DNA of 64,000 nucleotides from Undaria pinnatifida (lineage: Eukaryota > Sar > Phaeophyceae > Laminariales > Alariaceae), in NCBI GenBank assembly GCA_012845835.1, contig JABAKD010000010.1:13821401-13885400 (forward strand), written 5' to 3'. Under the pieces are notes generated by a model. It did not search any database, was not told the origin of the DNA, and worked only from the letters and a program-made list of their open reading frames with translations. Each line of letters starts with the position of its first letter. Within the stretch, counting starts at the first letter, position 1. Positions 1 through 40,400 of the stretch are shown piece after piece. The translations under genes were made by a program, and so were the position numbers.

Positions 1-162
1 CTTAATGTTGATGCTTGAAACGAAAAACGGGAAAACAAAAAAAAGGAAAAAAAAAGGAAAACAGAAGACAAGCCAGCCTGCTGGAAAACAATCTGTGAGG
101 TCACGCAAGGCTTGCTCACAAGCCATAACCGCGACCAACAGCCGCGAAACCGAACAGCGCCA

Positions 163-254
163 TTAAAACCCCTTTACGACTGGAAACCCGTTTTTGGGGA
201 CAAAATTACTTGGATTTAGTATAGGGAGGGGTTCGGGGGCTCTAAAGGGGTTAA
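163..254 (+). repeat. Short TTAA-bounded element, family A, copy 1
   Basis: A unit of about 92 bases starts TTAAAACCCCTTTACGACTG and ends CTCTAAAGGGGTTAA, with TTAA at both ends. The inner part contains TTTTTGGGGACAAAATTACT and GTATAGGGAGGGGTTCGGGG. Near-copies lie at 486-662 and 9987-10075, which identifies it as a dispersed element. It carries no coding sequence. Confidence 0.7.
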
Positions 255-319
255 TGCGGTGTGTGCGAGAAGGATGTGTGTATGTGTTGATAAACATTAC
301 ACTACGCCCGTGCCTTGAT

Positions 320-400
320 CCCAATAGGAAGTACTTCCTAGCTCGCAAACGCGAACAGCCTACCTACCGCCCTAAAGATCCGCGCGACCAGATCGTTACG
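320..400 (+). repeat. Dispersed repeat, also at about 4528-4610 and 4785-4850
   Basis: The segment with TTCCTAGCTCGCAAACGCGA, ACAGCCTAC and AAAGATCCGCGCGAC recurs as TTCCTAGCTCCCACACGCGA with ATGATCCGCGTGAC near 4535-4595, and in weaker form near 4790-4850. No coding sequence is evident. Confidence 0.55.
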
Positions 401-485
401 AAGGCGAACTTATTTTGCCAGTAGTTTCTAAATCGAATACCGGTATTTTATACCGGTAGTTTGCCGGTATTGTCTCAGTGTACTC

Positions 486-662
486 AACCCCTTCAGAGCC
501 CCAAAACGCCCCCTATACTATCTTCAAGTAAAGTTGTCCCCAAGCAAGGGCTTTCAGTCGCAAAGGCGTAAACCCCTTTCTTTACAACCGGAAACCCGTT
601 TTTGGGGACATAATTACTTGGACTTAGTATAGGGAGGGGTTCGGGGGCTCTAAAGGGGTTAA
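486..662. repeat. Fold-back element, family A, copy 2, with long inverted ends
   Basis: Bases 486-541 are an imperfect inverted copy of 606-662 (AACCCCTTCAGAGCCCC against GGGGCTCTAAAGGGGTT, both with CTATACTA or its complement). The arms are about 56 bases and enclose about 64 bases. This has the shape of a non-autonomous inverted-repeat element made from two copies of the family A unit. Confidence 0.7.
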
Positions 663-3600
663 GGTATTCCGGGCAATCGTGTCCGTGATGAGCATGCTGC
701 ATAGGAACACACGTTAGTACGCCGCAGACAGCAGCACCCAGCAGTACATGTGCTACTGCATTGCACATTGTGATATTATGCCCTTCGGACGAATCCTCTG
801 CGGGTTGCAGGATTACACCATCACACCACCACACTACCACGGTTCATGGCCAGATTATGGCACTTGCCGCCTGCATACCAAGTACTACGATCCATGACCG
901 TGGGTGCGTAAAGTGCATATTTATGTTGACATCTCTGAGGCCGGGATTTCGCAATTTGTAGCGATTCGGTTTAGGGCCCGGATAAACGAAGAGCACAGAA
1001 AATCGTAACTCGATTTTATTTTACGAATGTAATGAAAAATACACGAAATATTCGGCTTTGCTTCTTATCAAGGAACGGCGTAGTGGGTTCTAGAAGTAAT
1101 AAAACATAAAAGGGTCAAAGAACACCCGTGGGCAACGACCGAGGCGAGCGATGGCTCGCGTCCTCCCTGGAGCGCCGCGGCTAGCGGCCGTGTTTTTGCC
1201 GGGAGAGGTAAGGAGGCTATGGCTATGGGCGTCTCTTGGATGGGCTGGCGCCGCCCCGCCGTCCCACACGGGCAGCAGCGACGGGGATATATAGCGGTCG
1301 ACCTTCTGAGCGAAGTCGTCATGTGGTGGTTGGTCGTGAAACTTTCGAGGTGCAGGGCGACGAAAAACTGGGTTTGCGGCGGTCTCGATTGTTTTTGAGG
1401 CGTCGCAGGCGGTCTAGGCTGTGCTAAGGGCCTTCGGAGACGGCACTGCGGCTGCTCCGGTTGTCCTACCCTTGGCAACGGTGGCTTCTCGCCTCTCAAT
1501 CAGCCGACGACATGGCACCAATTCGCGTGGCCGGCTTCGGTTACATAGAACATTCCTTGCCTAGGTGCACAAACTCCCCCAATTGAATTTCAATTTTCGA
1601 CTAAATTCGACCACATAATTATTTTTTTACTACTTTGTTTAAGTTGATTTTTCGAAAAAAATCTGAGAATGCCTGCTCGGTGATTCATTTTTTGACCAAT
1701 CAAAAACAAATTAAATATCAACTCTAAAAACAAAAATCGAATTTCGATTTGGCAAGTTCCTCGTTAATCTGGGCCCCTAGGGTCGTTCCTAACGAAGCTA
1801 TTATTTCGGTTTTTACCGAGAGTTTCGTTTTTTCCCGAAACAGTTTCGGGAAAAGCTTAGAAATTTCACCCCCGCAAAAACTAGCCTCTAAGTTTTTCAG
1901 TTTTTTAGGGAAAAATCTAAAATTAAGGTACAAGGGTGAAGAGGATCGGGAAGCCGCGCCGCTCGAGCTGTGTCACCACTCGCAAGCGCACGAGACTGAA
2001 CAGGGTTGCTCCCAAGGTCATTAGCAGGTCATGGCTGATCGCAGAAGGCGCAGTGAGCTTCTGAGCTCTCGTCGTCGAGTTGACAAAGTGACCGAACCGA
2101 GGCGGCCGACCGAACGAGCTCGCTGACGGTAGTAGCTGAGACTTTTGTCACGTTGGGCGTTGTAGCACGACGAGTTGGTGATGGATTTCACTGCCCAAGG
2201 CACCGACACCTGCCCACGAGTAAAGCCGACTCCGGTGGGACAACCACGTGGACGTCTTCCGCGAGCGTTGCTGTTGTAGTGACGGTTTTGTGCCGGGTGG
2301 ACGATTGTTTTGCGAGCCAACTGAGGCTCGTACTCGTGAAGATTCAACCCTCGCAGATTTCGTTAAAATGCCGAAATTTCGCGAAAAAACGAAAAACAGT
2401 CTCTCCGTTAGGACCGACCCTTAGAACATTTCAAACATGTTTTTGAACCCGTGTCCCACCTTTTCGGTATCTAGTAGCCTGCGTGCTGCAGTGTGCCGTA
2501 TTTCCGCAAACTCCTGCCGATCTTACGCTTCGCTCGTTCTTGCTCTTGTACATTATTCTTAGACAATCTACCACCAACTGGCATTTGAAACATGGTAAAA
2601 AACGACGTACTTCTTAGCTCTGTGCATAGTGAAGTCAAAACGCGTTAAAACGCACCTCCGGCAGGGCGCCTTCAGCGGGGCCCTCCGGGGGCGCCTCCGG
2701 CGGGCTCCCCTCACCAGCCGGGGGGGGGCAAGGGTCGGGGAAGTGGTTATCACAACTACATACGTAGTCGTGATTATAGGCTATTGGTGCATGTTTCAAG
2801 GGCTGTGAGAGCTGCAGCGACCAAACTTTGCCGAAGATTTGGCGTGATAGGGTATAAACACACAGCTGGAAGGCTTCGCTGTCGTTGCAAGTTGGTCTGT
2901 GGGAGTTGGCTGGTGCGCTGGAGAGGACGGGTGCGGCAGAAACGTGCGAAATGCACGGCCTGAAACCCGGGGACGGTTCCTAAACGCCCCCGTAGTCGTA
3001 ATTTAAATCACGAACATCACGATATAGTCGTGATTATCAGGCCCCCAAGGGCCGCGACCACCAGCGCACTGGTGGGGCCCAGTGTACTGGCATATGACGC
3101 AGCCAGTACAATACTGTACTGGCCAGAACCACCAGAACCTAGCCCTACGTTTCACTGTATTTCCGGTACGTACGGTGCGATTCCGGTATGTATCAATGCG
3201 CATGAGGCACTGGTAGGTAGGGCCGGCAGTTGGACCGTATATTGTACTGGTAAATGCTACGTGCCGGTAGCTGAATGCGCAATGCCACATGGTACGAATC
3301 AGTTCGTACCCAGTACGAATCATTCCAATACCAGCACGCTGCTATGCACTTGTCCTCCCGTGCGAGAAAGCAGCGTACCACCGCGCGTTGAGAACCAGAC
3401 CCGTACCAGTACAATTTTACGAATATTAATACTTTGCGCTCTGCTCTCGCTCTGGGTTGGTTTGTGCGGTGCGTGACTCAAGCGTGCATGGGTTCCTTGC
3501 AACGCCTTGCTATCGTGCGTGTAGCTGCCAACTAGCAATACGGTACAACGGAACACCTGACAAAGCTTGCGTCGTTGGTGCGTCGCTCGGAAACCGAACC

Positions 3601-4466
3601 AAAGAAGCAAAAAACACCTGCCAAAATATATGCAGTTCCTCGTACGGCCTGGTACATTATAATAGTCTAGTCCTCTCACCCAAAACTAAAGCCAAACATT
3701 CGGGCAGTTTCTCAGTGTAGCATAGGGTGGTGGTGGACAGCAGTGGTAGCTGCACATACAACACACCGTTCGCGCCACCGTTCACCTTCGGTCTACCAAC
3801 GCTCACGCGTGGCACACGAGAGTGAGAGCTACACCACGATACCGCTGCCGCTGCTGCTGCTGCTGTGTAGGGCCTGCTTGTTACAACAGCATTTGCATTG
3901 AATGATGTTGCCTGACTTACGTTCCGCTCTACCACAATAGATGCAAATATACAGACGGTTTTATATTTATATTGATGACTAAACGACTATTATATTTATG
4001 TCAAAATTGGGATAGATCACACCGCACCAGTCACACCGTAGCAAACAGATGTGCATACCTTCGGTTGCGGCTGGCCTTGGCGATGAACTTGGACGCCGCG
4101 AACATCGCACCGATACTCGTTGAGGCAGTTTCCGCCAAAGGGTCACCCTCTCCATTCTCGTATCCTTCCGGCATGCTTCAAATATGGCGCCAAACTAGAC
4201 CAAGGTCGGTGCCGTTTGACCTCCTTGCAGCGTACAAGACACAAGACTGAAACGACGAAAAGCAAAAGTTGAAAAGAAGAGAGAAGGAAGCTCAATATTT
4301 TCATGTTTTCAACGTCTTTCTATGGCATTTTGGTGATCGGGGAGCGGGGAGAAAAATATATTCCCCGCTACCCCGCAAAATCGGCGAACCCGCGTTTCTG
4401 GATTTTGTTTCTGGCCCGTTTTTTTTCGGGGGTCCGTGTTGGTGTTAGGTCCGTGGTGGGATCATC

Positions 4467-4494
4467 AGGGTTAGGGTTAGGGTTAGGGTTAGGG
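4467..4494 (+). repeat. Interstitial TTAGGG tract
   Basis: Four full TTAGGG units, preceded by AGGG, are perfect. TTAGGG is the human-type telomere unit. The tract is inside the chromosome and short. Degenerate CCCTAA-like pieces occur at 22283-22350 and 29270-29285. Confidence 0.85.
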
Positions 4495-5167
4495 CCAGGG
4501 GTTGGGTTGAGTCTACTTTTCCTATGCTACAGGCTAGGACGTTGTTCCTAGCTCCCACACGCGAACAGCCTACAGCCCCAATGATCCGCGTGACAAGAGA
4601 AGACCTAACAAGAATGTGGCCGCCCGGATCTTGGAGGGTAGTTTTGACGCTCTCCCATTGGTTGAGGGCTATGTGTAGTGGTCCGCAGACCTTCCCCTAA
4701 ATCTCGCCCATTTCTGGCACGTTTTGGGTCCGAGAGTTGGGGCCAGTGGGTTATCTACGCCCGTACCCAGCCGTACCTCTATCCGACCAGGAAATGCAAA
4801 CCCGAACGGCCCACCGCCCCAAAGATCCGGGCGGCCAACTTGTTAGGGGCCAGCTCACTTGTTTTAGGTGAGATGAGCTCCGACAAGAAATAGCCACAAA
4901 ATAATTTTCTTTAGCAAAAGTAAAAAATAGATAGGGTGTGGAGTTCCACAAATAATAGCGGCGTTATCTACAGCCGTTGACAAATTGTGCGACACGCGAC
5001 ACAACACACACAAGAACACGGCCAGACCAGACAGAAGCGAGAAGCAAGAAGCCTCGAGACAACGCAAAACCTTCCCCCGCTGGAAGAACGACTTATCAAG
5101 TACTCTCGATTGATCGAAGACCTGCAGCAGATTGAAGTGACACAGAGATTTTTCGTCTATCGGCAGG

Positions 5168-31795
<26,628 letters not shown>

Positions 31796-34497
31796 GTGGG
31801 GAACGGAGGCGGATAACCTGCGGATGGATGGCGCATTGCCAGGCGTGTCAATGGATTTGTGGACGGACTTGTGGTTTCAGACGTGTGTACGGAACACGTG
31901 TGAACGGACGTGTTATAGGACAGGCCAGCGCACGTGTCAACGCACGTGTCAACGCACGTGTCAACGAATGGTAGATGGACGTGCGGGCGCTTTCTTTTTG
32001 GTGTATTTTGATTTTGTTGGCAGGGCCGGGCTGGGCGGGGTGGTATGACTTCGCGACGTTGCTTTTTTGTGGATTTGTTTGAGTGTCGGCTCTTTTGCCT
32101 GCATTTCCTCGTTCTGGACTTAGTCCTTCTACATTAGAGGGTAGTGGGTGCAGGCGAGTTTCAGTTTTTTTTTTTTCTCCCCTTCAGCTTGTTTTGTTTC
32201 GCGTTACGCGTCGATACGCGTCTTAAGCGGCTCTCATTGTACAGTACGAGCAACATTGGGGGGGGGGGGGGGCAGGGCCAACCAGTGCGATAGGCCTGAT
32301 CTCGCTTACCCAAAGCGCTTTCCAGTTTTTTTTTCTAGAGATGGGAGGCGTACGAGGGGAGAGGGGAGACGAAGAAGGCTGTTTTCTTTCTGTTTCCAAC
32401 TTGTTGTGGTTGTCGGGTATATTTTTATTAATATAGGCTATTATGGTAATGGTGTTGTTGCCCAATAGATGCTCCTTGTTCTGCAGAGATTTTCGTCTCT
32501 TGCTGCAGATGCTGGTCGGAGAGGGGTGCGTGGATTGACGGATGGGTTGGTGTGTGTGCGTGGGTGTGCGCAAGCTGCATTTTGACGGGGATGCCGCTTC
32601 AAGCTTTGCCATGTGTCGGGCATAGGAATCATTTGTATTCACACGATGCTTGATTTTCTGTTGTTTTTTTTTGTATGTGTAACACCGGTATTCCTTTTTT
32701 TTCTATATTGCTGTAAACGTTATCTAACTGATTCAAAGTGTTATTTTCCCCCCCGAGCTGTGGGTGAAGTTAGTTTTAGAGAAACATTCGCGAAAGGAGC
32801 GCCACGGTGTCATAAGGTATTCAGGGCTTGTTTAGATGTGTAGGTTATCTGATTGTCGTGCTTGCGTAGCCGGCGAGGGGGATGGGTCGGTTACCCTCCC
32901 CCTCCCTTTCGAACGGACACGCTCTTTCCACATGGTTCAACTCCCATACGGACATGCTTTCGTTCAGTATGTGTACGTTGTTGACAGAGCCGCGAACGCT
33001 CACCTTGAGGTGTGCTAGGTATTTACGGACAAGACGACGCATGCCTCCATAAGCTTGTTTGTTGCGCTTGCCGTCCTGCCGGCTGTTGGGGACGCGAGGG
33101 TTCAACTTGCCTTTGCCCCTCGTACCATAGGGAAACGTATCCCAAGCAAAAACAAAACGAGAATCACCTTGTTTCATCTAAGCTCTTGTTTCCCCTTATT
33201 TTTTTCGATTTCCCTTTTTCTACCTTGTTCCATGGTTGCTTCCCCCCCGTACCCCCCCCCCCCTCTCCCCCCTCCAGACAAGCCTCCCTACATACTATAT
33301 CCTATTGAAGATGTACACGTAGATGGTGCTTGGGCGGCGGGTTTTACCGCCGATGTACGAGTACGATGATAGATACCTGTCGTATTTATGTATTTTTTTG
33401 CATGGGTGGGGTGGGGCGAGGGCTTCTCTCAAGGAGAGTTACGTTCAGGTCCCTCTTTTTGTATTGCGTTTTCGTTTGGGCATTTTTAATTTTCACCCGT
33501 ATTTGGTGTCGGGGTCTACATAGAAATGAACATCTGGTTGGAAGACGTAGGAACGAACATGGCTGGAAGGAAGTGCCGTTACCACAACACCAAACTGTTG
33601 TCGACCACATTTGGAAATATGGGGTCTTCGCGATAACGTTCGGTGATCGGCAGATAGATCATTACCAGTACTAGGGAATGAATTGAACCCTCGCGCTAAA
33701 AACGCTTTTAATTATATACGAATTAAAACAAAATTTTCGTGGATGGTCGCGCTAAAAACGCCCAAGGAAAAAGAATTCCGTGGATGGCATGAGTTTATCA
33801 TAATTTGTGGAAGAATCATAACAAGAGCGACAAGGCCGAAAGACTGGACTCTTGATTCCGGATCGACTTTTGCTTTTGGACCTCATTCCTCACGTATCGA
33901 CGAAATTTTCGTTTGTGGATCCGATTCCACGGATATGCGTTGCCTAATATTTTCCATCACACGGCGAGGTCACCAGATACACAACGCCGTGTGATTTTCT
34001 CACCACTATTAATATCAATGACCATCGTATTAACACGCTACGCCTATAGCGATTGCGCATCTGCTAGTTCTCCCAAAAGCATTTATGACCCCAACGATTA
34101 TTGATAGTGTTCCCAAAAAAACTACCACGTACGAACCACACTGTTCGGAAAAGCAAGGAACATTTGGATACGAATAAAATGGGAATGCTCAACGACAGAG
34201 CGCGGTATTAAAAAAATGCCATCGAAAGCCGGTACTGTATCGCCACCGAATACGGAGGTGCGCATCGATGAAGACTAACCCCACTGCAAAACCAACCCAT
34301 TTATATCTACCGTTTTTTCATAGCGCGACTAGCTTCTGCCCGGATCGGTAGCAAAGATAATACCCATAGGAGACCGCGTCGCGTTTGCCAACTCGACTGA
34401 CCTGACCGCCCCCTGCATCAAAACTGGTATATTACGACCAAAAGAGGTCTTCACGCGCCCAAACCGTGTTCCTATTCTAGCATATCTGATTTGTCAA
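31796..34497. other. Intergenic region between two convergent genes
   Basis: It contains the 3' ends of the first gene and the LRR gene. T-rich and C-rich tracts occur at 32166-32180, 32262-32275 and 33246-33275. I see no exon with supporting splice sites, no tRNA and no element ends. Confidence 0.5.
31925..31967 (+). repeat. 12-base tandem repeat (ACGTGTCAACGC) after the first gene
   Basis: Three units of GCACGTGTCAAC follow each other 130-170 bases after the stop codon, so they are probably in the 3' UTR. Each has a CACGTG palindrome. Two looser GACGTGT/CACGTGT pieces precede them. Confidence 0.7.
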
Positions 34498-37400
34498 TCA
34501 GCCCCACGCAGACACACCCGACCCCAACCCGACCGTCTCCCTGTGGCCACGAGCCGCCAGCATAGCCTCAACGCTAAACCCGCCCTCGCCGCCCGCACTA
34601 GCTCCTGCATCGCCACCCTGCAAACGCCCCCCTCCGGCGGCCTGCCCCTTCGACCCCCTGGCCCCTGCGCCTTTCCGTTTTCTGTTGACCACAACGCTGA
34701 TTACCCCGGACTCCCGGTCACCCTCCTGTGCAGCGCTCTTTGCGCCCGCTTTCACGTCCCCTGCGCGTTTTACTCCGGCGCGTTTTCCAGGGGCGGGTAG
34801 TTCTTCGGAAGAAGAGTAAGGGTCCCGCGTTTCACCGCCATCCCCACTGCCACCACCGCCGCCGCTAACCTCGCTTAACGAGCGTCCACCGCCACCCATC
34901 GGCGCTTCGGAAGACGATTTCACCTTGGATTTTTTCTTGGATTTTTGTTTCTTATCCTGCGCGGCGCTGGCGGTCGGGTCCGCAACCACCGTCTCCGAAT
35001 CTCGACGCGGGCTCCTCCCTTCAGGAGCGGCCGCGCCAGCAGCAGCGGCGACAGCTTCGGGGGAGCCGCCTTTCGCTTCCCGCCGACGCTTCTTTTTCTT
35101 CGAGACAAGCGCGGTCGGGCCCTCGTCACCCTCGTAAAGTCGACTTCGCGTGTCGCTTGCTGCGCTACCAGGCACGTCACATGCCCCAGCCCCGCCGCCT
35201 TCTCTCGCACCCTCGGGCTCTTCCGCAGCAGCAGCAGCAGCAGCACGAGCGGCCTCCTTCTTCAGCAGCCGTCGCGCCTCGCGTCTTTTCTCCTTGTCAG
35301 ATTCCTCCGAGCTCGTACGGACATTCCCAATCACCTTCTTGCTCTTGCCCACTACAGCAGCACCACCACCATCGCCACCACCACTACCACCACCACCACC
35401 ACCACCACTACCACCACCACCATCATCAGCTGGCGTCTCCCTCAACCGCCGGCTCTTTTTCTTGATGTCCACCTTCCGTGTGTCACCTCCAAACCCATCC
35501 CCGGACCCCTTCCCTGGCCGGCCCTCACCAAGCTTTCTTCCCGCCTCAGACGAAGATGGAAACCTCCCAGTGGCATTTGCATCTGCCTCGGCCGCGCGTT
35601 GCTCGTAGTATGTGTGGCTCTTTTTCATGAGAACCCTCTTGCCGTCCCTAACCTTGAGAGAGGGGAATAAGGCGCGGACTCTCGTTACGTAACTTCCTTC
35701 CCCCTCCCGTGCCGCCTCGTCGTCGTCTCCACTACCACCGCCGGTATTGGAAGCCTCGGTTCCTAGCGGAGAGGGGGGTGGGGAAACGTCAGCAGGGAGC
35801 GCGCAAAGGGTTAGATTCCCGCAGGTAGGTGAGTAGATAGGTGGGTAGGTAGGTTGGTATATAGACGGGTAGGTAGATGGGTAGATAGGTGGGTAGGTAG
35901 GTGGGTAGATAGGTGGGTGGGTAGGTGGGTAGGTAGGTAGATGAGTGGGTAGATGGGTAGGTTGGTGGGTAGGCAGGTGGGTAGGTAGGTAGGTACCAGA
36001 TAGGTAGGTAGGTAGGTAGGGAGGTAGGTAGGTAGGTAGGTAGGTAGGTACCAGATAGGTAGGTAGGTACAAGCTGGGCCGGCTGTCAAACTAACATTCC
36101 GTGTTCCAGCCATAAAATTCGAACCACTGGGAACTCAATGTTACTGAAAACATTGTTGGAATCGGCCACTCAACGCGCGTATGCACAACCACGTGTCTTT
36201 GCTACAGAGCAGGTTCCAGCGTTTAGAAACTTAACGGCACCATATCGTACTGGATTTAGTGAAGGTGAAACCGTTGTTTTTGAAAAAAAATTCGCGGCGC
36301 AATTTTCAAATTTGGGTGTGCTTCGCTGTCGCCACATGATCACACTGGTGCTGCCTCACACACAACATACCAAGCAGCGATGGCTGCGAACCTCTGTATC
36401 TAGAGTATTCGAAGATATAAGCACCGGGAAGTGGTGCCTGTCGACACGAACTCTCTGGGTGAAAAATTATAGCTTCTGTTGCATCTTTTGTTGAACGTAA
36501 ACTTTGTGTTTTTCCTCTACAGGAGTGTACCTGTACATGCCTGAGCATGTCTTGCTACGTACAACATACGAACTCGTACGTACATACAAAATACGTCGAC
36601 TTCGCTCTCTGAACGCATTTATTTCATGATTGTGTCTCGCTCGGCAAACACGGTTGCTTTCGAGTGTCTTTGGGTTGGATGTGGTCGGTATTCTGTCTTC
36701 AACAAAAACAGGAAATATCGGACGAAAGCTTGGGCAGATTTGAGCGAAACTGGTGCGTACAGCGATTTGCGCATATACAGCGCAAATCACATGTGTTTTT
36801 GATGAAATTTTGACAAGTGGTCCGCAAGACACATATGAAGATAACGCCTGTGGTTCTTTTTCTTTTTTTTCTTCTTTTCTCATCTTTTCACGAATAATCC
36901 AAATCGCGAAAATCCTTCATCGGGCATAACTCGGGCAAAAAAAAGAAAGAAAAAAAAGAACCATAGCTATCATGGTCGTATACGTCTGTGGAACAGGTTG
37001 TCAATTTTTGGTGGAAAACGATCATAAATTGGGCTGCGCAGCCTCGGTTGAACACCCCCCCCACCCTCTTGGTCGGCTCAGCTCGTAGGTAGGTAGGTAG
37101 GTAGGTAGGTAGGTAGGTAGGTAGGTAGGTAGGTAGGTAGGTAGGTAGGTAGGTAGGTAGGTGGGTAGGCAGGTACGGTAGGCAAGCAAGCAGGCAGGCA
37201 GGTAGCTGGGTAGGTAGGTAGGCAGGCAAATAGGTAGGTAGATAGGTAGGGGGTGCTTTTCACCCTCTACCTGCGACGTACTCGTCTACAACCTCTTTGG
37301 GATCCGCATATCGCGAGACAGCAAATGGCGAGTGTGCGTCCTCTGTGGTATGAGCGCACCGTACACGTAGTTTTATGCTGCGCGCGTGTCGTGCAACTCA

Positions 37401-40400
37401 TTGCGTCGAACTTCGGGTACTCCCATCTATGATACCATGCCTCAGCAGTCCGAGCTGCTTGGCATGGTCGACGCTGTAATCGTCACGATATTTCAACACT
37501 ATTCTCCGTCTGCTCCTAAGGAGTTGGTGCAGCACAAGGAGCAGAGAAGAAGTCGGACGTTTTCTCTCACCAACACTCGATGGAAACGGGACAGCAGATC
37601 TGACAGCCCAAGGCCCGGCGGGCATTAGCCAAAAATCATTGGCTAGAGCTGCTGTAAGCCTCTTTCAACACCGAATAGTCCAATCTAGTAAGTACCATGG
37701 AGCGCTACTTCTGTGCAGTTCGATGCGAGTCGACGGGGGTAGAAAGGGTTGAAGTTTTCTCGCGATCAAAAAGAAGGCACGTACCGAAGCGGGGATGGGG
37801 GAGAAGAGCCTGCTTTGTGACCCTGGATCTGAGTTACGTCTAGCGATGGGAAACAAAAAATAAAAAGTGCGCAGAAAACAGATGGGATGAGGAAAAAGAA
37901 AAAACGGTTGTGGGTTGGCAGAAAAGCAAAAATGTCGATCTCGCCCTTGCCTCTCGCGTGTCGCCCCTTTCGCTAATGAATACCTGGTACCTGGTACGAT
38001 ACAAGCTGGCGAAAAAAGACTGGACGGCCTCAACAAAAAGCATACCTGGAGGCGCGCTGCCACAGAGGGGGTTCCCCGCCAGTGTAATCTGCACAAGGGA
38101 GGAGAGGCTCTTCCCCACTCGCTCCAACCCTCCCCATCCCTCGATCGTGTTGTGCCCTAGGTCAAGCGTTCGTAAGGCCACGTTCTTGCCCAGCGAACTG
38201 GGGACTTCTGTGATCAGGTTGTGAGCCGCGCGCAGCTCCTCTAGACCACTTCTCGGCAGAGCGTCGCGGTATGAAAAAAAAACGGAGGGACAGGCAACGG
38301 TTGGTACGAGGTCGATTGATTGGTTCATTTATGTTGAAATATCGAGCCGTTCTCACTCCGCTACCCTTGTTGCACCCTTGCTGCAGTTGAAGACCAAATA
38401 CTGGAGGATGCAGGTGTACAATACATAGATATACATGTCATAGTAGTGCCACTTTGTCCGGAGATACGAGGGACGTTTGAGCATATCCCAAGAACTGAGA
38501 GCAATGCGGACATACAATCTGTACGCAATTTTTCGGTCGAAGACGATACTGTTATAGACTAAAACATCGGTGTATAGCCGTGACAGCGTGCTGTGTATGA
38601 TGGGGATGAGTTTTCACCCCGCGCAACGTCGTGTAACGCTTATGCGCGGAGTACGTACACTGCGTGCGATGACAGGACGACGACGCCAAACAACCATGGT
38701 GAGGACACAATTATCTCGGTGGCCGATGTTATCGTCCAACCAAAACGATCACGCAGTACACTTGGGAACAGCGCGCGACACATGCAGAGGTGCACCATTT
38801 TTTAATCTGAAGCTCTTAATCCCATGAGGGAGCTCTATCAAATACCTCATCCAAAAAATGATTTTGATTAATAGAGTACACCGAAAGTGCAACCCTGAGA
38901 TGAACAAACCCATGGCCTACTGTAGGTATACAAAGCATTCATACTGCAAAACAAATCGTGACCGTCCGACAAAAATTGGTCAAGGAGTGCCGCCCTTCAG
39001 AAAACATTTTAGCCAAAAAGAGGTACAGTACTGCACCTCTATCGTATATAGCACGCATCACGCGTGTCAGCGCATATCGCTGGCGCCGCAGTTAGATAAA
39101 GTACAATACCAGACTCCTCCACCATAAAGGCACAAGACGCTAGAACTATGGAATGCCCGCATCGCGCGACATGCTACTATTCGTGGAAAACCGCCACTAG
39201 CTAGCGCTGATCGGAACACGACCATTGCTGCAAGTTACCGCAGCACGAGAATGGCGAGGAAGCAAGGCGGCGACACGCCTTCCAGCGGCGAGCGGCTCTG
39301 CAACTGCAGCGTAAGCTGTCACTCACCTTTTAGGGGTCCACTCACACCAAGAAAAAAACGACGAAAACCATGTAATACAGAGCCTCCTAGAAGAGCGTGC
39401 AGCGGTAGGAGTACCGGCATGCTGCGCGCGTGTCTCACAGCTGCTTGCATTGCTGTTCGAACACACTCCCTAATCTAGAAGCTCACCTGCACGCAGAAAG
39501 GTCGGGGAGCTCGCAGAGCTCGTTATGTGAGACCGAAAGTTTGGTAAGCGCCGTCAGCCGGCCAAGCCCGGTGTCCGAAAGAGATTTCACCTGGGAGACG
39601 GCGGGGAAGGTATCCGAGGGGATGCAGAGCAATCGATGACCACGGGTCAGTGACGAGCGATATCGGGAGGAACGTGCACAGCTTCGCGACACAAACAGCG
39701 GTTTCATGGCACCGTACGGGTGCGACCGGGCCAAGGAGATTCCAACCTCAGGTTCTCATGTACTACTGTACAAACGCCGAAGACAGGCGTGCGAGTGCAA
39801 CAAATACCTGTGACCCGCACCCTTTAGAAATTCGCCCAAGACCCGCCAGCGCTACATTAGCAACGCTACATTACCAGCAGCCGAAACACGCAACATGTAC
39901 GTGGCGAGCGTACCTAAGCGTGTCGACAGCTGGTCGATCGTCTAGTTTACCGCATTTCCCTTCGTGCGTACAAAGTTGTTCCCAGCTGAATGAAACGATG
40001 AACGGGTGCACGCCGGTATGCTGGCATAATACACGAGACAGTTAACAGAGCAGTATCATATACCATGTGCCTTGGTACTACCCTTGTATGAAAGCTTAGC
40101 ATCAGCCGCAGGCTTAAAGTCAACCATCTGAAGGGATATTTCCGGGTACCTTGTTGTGGCTGAGCACGAGCGTGTTGAGAGTAAGGAGTCCCTTCTTTAA
40201 CCACGTCGGGGGCACTTCCGAGATCTCGTTGTTGTTCAGGACAAGCGCCTGCAGGTGCCGGAACTGCGCAAAGACTGTGGGAGGGATGCGCCTGACGCGG
40301 TTGCCCGAAGCGTTGAAAACCTTGAGGTCTCGCAGCGGCCGCACGCCGTCCAGCCCTTCGCCCGTGAGCTCGTTTCCGGCGGCGGTGAGATACGTGACCT

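Noticed and set aside
1068..1499. 143-residue open frame on the minus strand in a GC-rich patch
   Set aside because: Composition is Pro/Arg/Gln-rich as expected from GC-rich DNA, there are no splice sites that extend it and no recognisable motif.
35811..36113. Tyr-Leu-Pro-Thr repeat peptide in front of the LRR exon
   Set aside because: Reading of the TAGG array. The splice acceptor at 35763, in the right phase with the LRR exons, removes it from the coding sequence.
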